Source: Sphagnum compactum
Lineage: Eukaryota > Bryophyta > Sphagnopsida > Sphagnales
Reading direction: 5' to 3'
NCBI GenBank assembly: GCA_965153455.1
Contig: OZ234493.1
Coordinates: 23,612,213-23,676,212 of the forward strand
Length of the DNA stretch: 64,000 nucleotides
Below are positions 55,961 through 64,000 of the stretch, piece after piece; positions within the stretch are counted from its first letter, which is position 1; each line of letters opens with the position of its first letter. A program made the translations under genes and the position numbers. The notes beneath the pieces were generated by a model. That model saw only the letters and a list, made by a program, of their open reading frames with translations, made no database searches and was not told the origin of the DNA.

Positions 55961-58900
55961 ATGTAAGGTTAATAATTTTCCAAAATTATGGCATTTTTGA
56001 AAATAATATAATTTGTGCCAAAGTTTTTCATGTACTATGATAAACACAACATACAATAACATAGGCTTTTTCTTTTTTTTCTTTTTTAAAAACAACATTA
56101 TGGAAGTGGATTGGTTCAATCAAAGAAAAAAAGAAAAAAGGGAAAAGGGCAAATGATAAGCATGAGGAAAGAAAGAGGGAAAATGTAGGTACGCAGGGAA
56201 GAAGAAAAGGTTATAGGAATGATCTTGCAAAGCTTCTTTCATTGTGGTCTTGTGATATGTCCCATGTTGCTCCACTTTGTATAAAGCTTGTCTACAAATG
56301 TAATTGGTGATTTTGTCATCTTACAAATCTTTGCATTGTTGAAAGCCCCAAGAACAACATGTTTCATGTGAGTTTCACACTAGTTACTCCTTACCCTCTT
56401 CATCTTGTTGCATTCCCCTTTCTTGTGAACATTTTGCAACTTTTATTTTGGTCTTGCAAAGTAGGGTTTAAGGTTTAGAGCAAATTCCTCCATGTTATTT
56501 TTCATCTATAATTTTGCAAGTCTAAATGGAAGTGTTGTGATCATCTCGCAACTTTTTATCATTCTTACAATCTTCATCAACAAGTTGTTTCAAATACACT
56601 TCCTCTTGTCACCTTGTTGTGATCTCACCTTGTTGTTTGAAAACCCATAGCCACTAATGAAAAGTTGAAGATGTGCAATATCCTTATTTTTTTTACAAAC
56701 CATAATCTCCAAGGATAGTGGGCAATGCAATACCCTTATAAAGGTATATTGCACTATGATTTATGTTTACGTGGTGTTTTACACAACAATATGTAATTGC
56801 AAAAACTTTGGCATGTGTGCAAGTGTAAATCGTCTTACACACTTTTACATGACATGTAAAACAACTATTTACAATTACACACAAAACAAATTGGTACTAA
56901 CCTAATTAATTTAGGTCCAAATGAATGTGGAAGGGCAACACATAATGACATGTTGCCCAAAGCTCATTCTACCCCCTTCCCTTTTACAATCACAACTTAC
57001 CAGTAGTATTATTTTACATTAGATAATTTGCCCCAACATTACAAATGTGTAAAATATTGATTCATTGCATCTATTTGTCCTTTGAACTAGAAACTTAAAG
57101 TTACCTTATGACTCACTACAAAAATGAAAACTAAATCAATCCGTAAATAATCAAAATTGTTTCATTGTAGTTCCTTGCTAGATTTTAGAACTTTTGGGTT
57201 CATACAATATAAACATATAATGTTATTTGAGGCATATTAAGTTTTAAGATGAAAATATCAAGACATTGAACATATTATTAAATGTTCAAGGATGCCCTTT
57301 ATATGCATTAAACACATGGATGAATAAAATACATGGACACATTTTTTCCCTTGAATGAATACATGCACCTATATTATATCTTATGTAGGTGAGATATTGA
57401 AGAATATTTTGATTGCACACCCTTAGTACTTAGTACAATGCCAATATTTTAAATTTTCTAAAAGGTACCTACAATTTAATAGTACACAAAATATTATGCC
57501 TACATGACATTAATGCACACACAAAATAAAAACAAATATAGGAACATAAATTGCATTGAGAAAACTTCAAAACATTTTTGCTTTGATGAATTTATCCAAA
57601 TCTATTTTATAATGCTTAAATTTCGTCAACACACTCCCATCAACATTGTTAGGTTGGCAGTTGGCACCTTAATATAAACATTATGAACTTGTTATCAACA
57701 AAAAATCTCTTGAACACTCATTCAACTTGCCCTATGTATTTGAAAGGAAATGGATGGAATTTCCTTCATTAAATATTCAACATAAGTTTATGATGTTTTC
57801 ATAGATTTTTCATTTTGAGCCAAATGGACACACCATGGCATGTTTAGATCAATGTTGGGCACATATGATCCATTTCAACATATTAATTACCTAGGTACTA
57901 GTATATATTAAGATTTTTTCAATTTGGACATTGGGTATGAACATGAGTATTCAAATCCTCTTGAAATGAACATATCAAGTGGGTTTATATAAGAATCTAC
58001 ATGTACCCATGTTATTGTGAAAATGGTTGATTGTCACCATGGATCCAAGGCAATCACTTAGTTTTCAATTCTGTGATGGAGCCAAAGTGATGAGAATTCC
58101 AAAAAAAAATTGCATTAAATGGTGACACATTTGTAGAGACCATTAAAACGAAAGCCATTTGACACAAGACAAGGTATGATTAGAAAATAAGCAAAAATCA
58201 GTCATCCAGTTTATTAACACAAACCGGTAATTTTGAAAAGTTTGACTAAACTTGACATGTGCATCCTCAAAAGCACAAAAAAAAATTCACACATGATATA
58301 AGCATATAGGAGTATTTCATATGAGGAAGCTCTGGATATCCAAAAGTGCAATGGTAGTGTCAATGGAGGCAAACAACAAGAATGTCTTGGATTTTTCATA
58401 AAATTATACCAGTCAGTTCTGGTTCTACATACTAAGGTGTATATCTAGGTACATACCTGCCAAAACCCCATATAGCAAATTACACTACTTCAGATCCCCC
58501 TATATGTCTTCATACCCATGCTCTTAAGAAGGCATAATAGCCCATGGTGAAAATGGTGACAAAATTTTAGGCAACTAATTAGAAGGCTTCACACATGCAT
58601 GAGGAAGGGACGGATGGGATTTTGTATTTTTTGTTTGTTCCCAATGTGTAGGAATCAAGCTCCCCAAGATGTTCCCATTAACACCCCAATTTTCTCCCAT
58701 ATTGTTTGGATATAGTTCAACTTTCATGTACATAACGTGTAAAGGAAGGGCCAAAGCAAAGCATGACTATACTTGTATTTTCGGGAATGGGGGTTAAAGG
58801 GTGCTTCTTTGGAGATTGCCCAACGTACCCCAAAAAATTGGTGATGGACCAATCAATGTGGCTCCTTCGAAAAAAGAAAAAAAGAAAAAAAACAACATTG

Positions 58901-60024
58901 TGGGGGCACCCATGAACTAATTAATAGAAGGAACAATTTACACCTATCTGTCATGCAGCAATGAAAACAATTTTCAGTCATGCTAGCTCTAGTTGACATG
59001 TATTCAATATTGCATGTATAAGGGGATAATCGTAATTGATACCTATGGTTTTTAATTATAAAAAATCTCATTTTAAGCCCCTGATATATTAATTTTATGG
59101 ATGTGAACTATTACATTCTTGGCTTACAATTGTGAATCATAGAATGAATCCACATTTACGGAAAAATCATTTATATTCATGAATTCAGAGATTATCTCGT
59201 GACAATAAGCATGAAAATTTTCAATTTCACATATTTGAAGTATGGAGGACTAAACAATTTCATTGTTGTTTCATTTTATGGTAAGCCAAGAAAGGTAGAT
59301 GTTGAACAACCACATCATTTTGAAATTTTGTATTCATAACATAGGTGCATAATATATATTACCCCAGATTCATGCTAGCCATTGTTGTTCATCCATCATG
59401 CCATCATTCATCTACACCCGTGTGACATAAGCATGTCACCCCCACATTCGTTGTCACCTTGATATTAACTATTGATAGGTTTCATTGAAACATTTAAGAT
59501 AAAACTCAAAACTTATAGTAGTACCGTCATACATGAAATTCTTGAACAATATAGTAGTACAATTCTTGAACCCTAAAGTTCAATGATTCATTATTATATG
59601 GGTTACTAATATTAAATTCTCATAATCTACCAAAGGTGTTGGATCCAACGTCTAGTAAGTAATCACGACTCGACTCCTTAAAATGGCAGAAAAACTCAAA
59701 ATCTCTCGAGATGACACTAGTTTTGAGCCCCCAATTCCAATATTGCTACCGCCATGGTGCCTATGTCCAAGAACCTCAGGAGACTTGAGCAAAGGTGCTT
59801 TCCCCTAAAACATACAATAGCTCCATTGCTCATGCTCAAACAGACTTGACTCAATTTGTCACAAGTAATTGTTCCCCAAACTCATTTGTTCCCCACATGC
59901 AACCAAGCATCCTCCCTGACATAAGCTCTTCATGTGTTTTAATTTTCCTTTTAAAACCAGTGTTGAGTGGTTAGTTTATTTTAAAATAGTACTATACAGT
60001 TTTTTTTTTATAACATCAAAATCA
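55961..60024. other. Intergenic stretch, no gene recognised
   Basis: Mostly AT-rich. At 56740-56890 it is crowded with GTGTAA/TTACAC motifs like the interior of the 1595-2103 MITE, but no inverted ends were found. The sequence from 59.6 to 60.0 kb is less AT-rich and unique-looking, without a coding frame. Confidence 0.5.
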
Positions 60025-60195
60025 ATGAACCTCCAGTTTTGGTTTCTTTAAAAAAAATCTCAAAGAACTGGTGGTTTCACAAAATAACAGCAAGAACTTC
60101 CAGTTGTGTAGAAGGTTATTTGACCAGTTCTTAGATTTCCAAGAACTGCAGTTGTATATCAGAACCAGTGGTTTGAGGACTGCCCTAAGAACCTC
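60025..60195. repeat. Cluster of AAGAAC-CCAGT motifs
   Basis: At least six variants of AAGAACTGG/CCAGTTCTT occur in about 170 bases, in both orientations (AAGAACTGGTGGTT, AAGAACTTCCAGTT, CCAGTTCTTAG, AAGAACTGCAGTT, AAGAACCTCTGG). A related block is at 23379-23420. Confidence 0.5.
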
Positions 60196-60271
60196 TGGTC
60201 ATCAAGTTCCTTGTATGATAATCGCCCAACACTGTTTTAAACATTCAGCTCTCTACCGAAAAATTGACACT

Positions 60272-60790
60272 TACGTTAGGTGCCCATAGTTATGATCCAT
60301 ATTAATTAGTTGAGGGTGCCTTCCTTAATTTAGTTCAGAAGGATTTTTTTGCAATGAGGATTTTTGATTGGCCCATCACAAAAAGGTTCTTAAAATTTGG
60401 AGGCTCCCCAACCATAGAAGTATTCACTCCAAACATATATACATACGAGTCCCAATATTCAGCCTACTATATCCAAGAAGACAAGTTGTTGGGCATATGG
60501 GACAAAGTGAGGTGCTATTGTAACCATGTTGGAGAACACATTGAGAGCTTGGAGAACATGTTGATAACCCACTGGGAACCTGGTTTGGGGGACAAAATGA
60601 GAATTTGGTGAGAATAAATTGGGAACAACAAAATCCAAAAAACTTCGCCCCAACCCCCACCCACCAAGAGGTCATTGGGTGCATGCTGTAAATCCTCATT
60701 GGCTCAGCAGAATTTCTAGTCTTAACTGAATTCATCACCTATTTTAGCCTATGCTATTGGCAAGGGCATGAATTGTGGGGACTTAGTTAG
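60272..60790 (+). repeat. Dispersed repeat family A, copy 2
   Basis: Direct-orientation relative of 725-1250, about 59.5 kb away, with conserved block order from TATTAATTAG to GAATTGTGGGGAC. No target duplication was found around either copy. CATTGGCTGAGCAGAATTT near 16270 is an isolated match to the 3' part (60700 region), perhaps a third, truncated member. Confidence 0.6.
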
Positions 60791-60928
60791 TAAGTAGGTG
60801 TCTCAAGTTTCAGCACCAGGGTCCACATTACTCTACACCAGTCCACCTATTCAGCCAGCAACCACGGTAGCAAGGAACAGTTATAGCCTATAGGAGCAGA
60901 GAACCTATGATTCAGCAAAGATGATATC

Positions 60929-61670
60929 TGATTTTGCACGTAGTGAAGTGGGCCCAAACAAATATCAACTCATGAGATGTTTTAATGAAAGATTCAAGTT
61001 TCTTATCAGTTATCGGATGACAAAACATCAAGACACATTATATGGTTTCATGTTTCCACCCTTGAATTCACTGGGGGCACCTACACTGGCACCATGGTAA
61101 AAATCTCAAAACAAGTGGCCCATGGCATAAATGGCTCAGCCCTTTAAATGACATCCTTAAGGATCACACAACTATTTGACATATTAAATTGGAAACACAT
61201 TGTGCTTAGCATGGTGAACCCCAAGCCTATCCTTGGTTATGCTGAAAATGTTTTGAAGGGCATTCTAAATGACCCTAGAATGTAAGGATACCAAACTTTA
61301 GCCCATTTCTGGGCGAATCCCAATGTCCCTACCCTGAAGAGCAAAGTGAATAAAATTGCAAATCATTTTCATTTGGTGTGTTAGTTTCACCTTCTTTAAA
61401 CCTTGAGTTCTTTTACCCGAAAAGTTAGACTTTTATAAGGAGCTCACCCATGCACACTAGCTGTGTCAACACCTCGGTCCACATGATTTTGCACGTTGTG
61501 AAGTGGGCCCAAGAAACATCAAGTCATGCAACAAATTAACACTAAGTTTCAACTTCCTTTATCAGTTATCGGATGACAAAACATCGTCACATGATTTGGT
61601 CTCAACTTTCGGCCTTGGGGTGCACATGCACCCTACACTGGAATCATGGTTAAAAAGAAATCCCAAACTA
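60929..61670. repeat. Duplicated ~190-bp block, spacing 555 bp
   Basis: TGATTTTGCACG-(T)AGTGAAGTGGGCCCAA, then ATCA-TCATG, TTATCAGTTATCGGATGACA with AAACATC, and CACC-TACACTGG-A-CATGG occur in order at 60929-61095 and 61484-61650. A third, weaker copy of the TTATCAGTTATCGGATGACA block lies near 61830 (CTATCAATTTTCAAATGACC). Confidence 0.75.
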
Positions 61671-62374
61671 TTTTTGGGTTGCTTCTAAACACTATATACG
61701 TATATCTCATTGAAAGACTAAAATTGAGTCCAAATTAAACATTTCTGGGTTAAATATAGGCACTAAGGAGACCTCACTCACTCAAGAAGGGGGAGGAACC
61801 AGTGTAAGTGCTTTGGCCCAACTTTCCCTATCAATTTTCAAATGACCAAAACTTTCTTTTTTCCATCATGGTTGTTTGCGGGTTGAACAACAGATGCTAT
61901 TTTTACCCAATTTGAACAGCTACATAATGCAAACAAAAATAGAGATCTGACAGGTATGACCCGAAATTCGTGCACACGGAGCACTTTTCTAGCTGCCCCC
62001 GGCACATGGGATTATTAATGCATTCTTTCTCCTAAAGGGGAGCTTATCTGTTGGCAGGCTAATCTTAAGACCGACTTTTACAAGTAAACAAGGACGCCAA
62101 GCTCTTCAAATTAGGATTCTCAACTTAAAACCCTTAAGAAACCCACGTTCTGGAAAATTGTAGGCCACACTAACTTAGAGAGGAAAACTGGAGAGAGAGA
62201 GAGAGAGAGAGCAGACAATTGGACGGATGCAGCAATTGTATAGAAGACTCTATTGAACCGGGACCTTATTGCCTCCCTGACACGGGTGGACCAGAGTGAA
62301 GCAGCACCTACTACACTAGTACCTTCACCTTCTTCAGAAGAAACCCCGAGAAGGGGAGGGAGGCAGCAGCCCCA
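61671..62374. other. No gene; GA microsatellite
   Basis: Holds (GA)10 at 62191-62210. This lies beyond the 3' end of the LINE coding region on the minus strand, where a 3' untranslated region and tail would be expected. No poly(A) tract was found. Confidence 0.5.
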
Positions 62375-64000
62375 TCAAACATTAAAGAAATCCAAGAATT
62401 ACAAGGGGGGCAAGAAGCACCACACGATGGTGACGCAATCAACCCCAAAGATGCCTAAGTGGCACCATTCCGCCTTAAAGGCTTGCTCAATCCTATCTTG
62501 AATACTAGGGTCCCGGGAGGATCGAAGGAATTAATGGCCTTCCAAGTGGCCATTCCAACCTCAACGATAGCAACCCAGGCTTGTTGAAGGATTTTCCTAG
62601 AGGAATACTGGTTATCAAAATGCTTCCGGCATCTCTCTGTCCAAAAAGCCAAAGTGATGCGTTTGAGTAAAATTGAAAAGCACATAATGAAAGTCGAAGA
62701 CCACAACTGCGAAGGATGTCAAGCGGTTGTCTGATGTAGGAGAAGCCTCCTACATGATACCCTTGGACTCCAGGGGGGTCATCTTCTCTCTCGAAGACAG
62801 CTTCACCAAGCATGACGAAAGGCCAGGAAAGAATGATGTCATTGGGCGCTCCCCATTTTTGCCATATGTGATAGAAGGCCTCCCAAGCCCGTTTGGCGCG
62901 GGGACACTCGAGGAGACAGTGTTGAGGGGATTCAGGGGCCTCCTCAGTGCAAACCTTGCACGTGGGGAGGATCCCCATGCATTGTAGCCATGTGCCAACC
63001 GGGAGACCCCGGTTTAAAGTGAGCCATATGAGAGTGCCGACCTTCCGGGGTCGGGCGTTATGCCAGATTCTGGCAATAACTTGCGTAACGATGGAGTTTT
63101 GCAGGTTTAACCTTTGAATGAAGGAGCAGATGTTGGCGCTATGGGTGGGTTTCCTTGCATTTCGGTAGCCCCGCTTTACGGAATAGCCGAAAAAAGGAGA
63201 GTCGCCCATTTGTGAGGAGGCTTGCCAGTGCCACTCTCCCGGGTCCGAGGGAAGCCCATCAATGAAACCGGATTCGAAAATCCAAAGTATGGGAAGCTTG
63301 GTGAGTGATGGGAACTCTCTGGCAACTTTATATGGGGCTCCGTGTCTTTCTCGAAAGAGGACCCTGATTGGGTGATAACCTTCAGGGGAAAGGGTTATCA
63401 CTTGGGAGTTCGTAGCTCTAATGAGACCAGTGGGGGTAACCCTCTGGAATTCATTGGCTTGCACCGTGTTGGGGGTGACCCCGGTTACATGGTATATCCA
63501 TTCTAGAGTGGTGTTGTTTCCGGAGTTTCTTTTGCTGATCCAGTCCCCTACCTGAAAGCGGTTAGTGTAAGTTGCAGGATTCCATGGGATGCTCGCTATG
63601 ATGATTTCTCTGTTGTTTCTGTTGGTGGCGTGGTAGGTCAACCGAAGGGCTTGGAGGCTTTTCCATGCCCTGCCCTCCTGGTCCCAAAGATCTTTGATTC
63701 AAGTGCAGCCAGAATTGGCAATGGCTCGTCCTTCATTGCGACCACTCACTCCCAGAGGGTGACCAGTCATGTTGAGGATGAGAGGGTTGTTGAAAATAGG
63801 TTGTCTGAGAACCTCCGCATAGGATGCGGGTTCGGACTTTGCTAGACCAACTCTTACGTTGAGCCAAGAGCCAAGGATGCTCTTCCAAAATGAGCATTTC
63901 AATTTTTTGAGCTTGGGGGCGGCAAAAAGCCAATTTATATCCGGGATGCTTGGCCCTTTGCCGTGCACCGGGAGATGGACTTGATCTGCTCGATGCCTTA
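62375..64000 (-). pseudogene. LINE ORF2, C-terminal part with zf-RVT domain (runs off the right edge)
   Basis: Minus-strand frame 63968-62505 is nearly continuous, broken by one TGA at 63699 (compatible with CGA to TGA). It encodes the region after the reverse transcriptase of plant non-LTR retrotransposons. The diagnostic part is the zf-RVT zinc knuckle, CKVC...QHCLLEC (about 62965-62905), preceded by RKVGTLIWLTLNRGLPVGTW and followed by PRAKRAWEAF. A frame change near 62705 leads to FWTERCRKHFDNQY and GMATWKAI; another near 62500 leads to IEQAFKAEWCHLGIFG and a TGA at 62375-62377. The RT domain itself would lie to the right of the window. Only about one stop and two shifts in 540 codons make it one of the younger elements here. 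Confidence 0.8.

Noticed and set aside
56740-56890. Second copy of the 1595-2103 MITE
   Set aside because: It shares GTGTAA-rich composition but no inverted ends or target duplication were found.
62253-62501. Plus-strand 82-codon frame with a basic composition
   Set aside because: It is antisense to the C-terminal LINE ORF2 coding sequence.

Overview
The window is nuclear DNA of a land plant with a large, repeat-filled genome. The evidence is one GRAS-domain transcription factor (a plant-specific family), one well-formed GT-AG intron, and long AT-rich gene-free stretches full of decayed plant-type transposons (Ty3/gypsy, hAT, pogo/Tigger, LINE, MITEs). The low gene density and heavy decay fit a fern, lycophyte, moss or gymnosperm better than a compact angiosperm, but I cannot name the lineage from sequence alone. 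No bacterial or organellar features, tRNA, rRNA or CRISPR arrays were seen.

Layout. 0-5 kb: a dispersed repeat (copy 1), a complete 509-bp hAT-type MITE with 20-bp inverted ends, and an approximately 85-bp minisatellite split by an 892-bp solo LTR with a 5-bp target duplication. 7.1-8.4 kb: a broken zinc-finger/hAT-related gene. 8.4-16.4 kb: AT-rich, no gene. 17.3-21.3 kb: the only apparently intact host gene, a two-exon GRAS gene on the minus strand (686 aa), with a CT-rich leader. 26.4-27.4 kb: LINE reverse-transcriptase relic. 34.4-35.35 kb: relic of an FCP1/NIF-like phosphatase gene, split by a 275-bp MITE. 39.2-44.0 kb: Ty3/gypsy element (primer-binding site, protease, RT, RNase H, start of integrase) whose RT is split by a 919-bp hAT element. 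45-52.6 kb: hAT transposase relic, an unidentified coding relic, and several tandem arrays. 54.05-55.96 kb: an end-to-end pogo/Tigger element with TA target duplication. 60.3-61.7 kb: copy 2 of the first repeat and a 555-bp-spaced duplication. 62.4-64 kb: 3' part of a LINE ORF2, minus strand.

The window is mainly a record of nested insertions. In three places (RT, phosphatase relic, minisatellite) the host sequence reads across the insertion once one target duplication is removed, so boundaries are known to the base or nearly so. Many disabling changes are compatible with C-to-T/G-to-A transitions, as expected of methylated, silenced DNA. The most unusual structure is a set of four tandem arrays (42.1, 44.8, 49.1-49.5 and 52.0-52.6 kb) with different periods (about 190-236, 24, 33 and 36, 53 bp) that share one palindromic core, GGCGACC-AAATT-GGTCGCC, or half of it.
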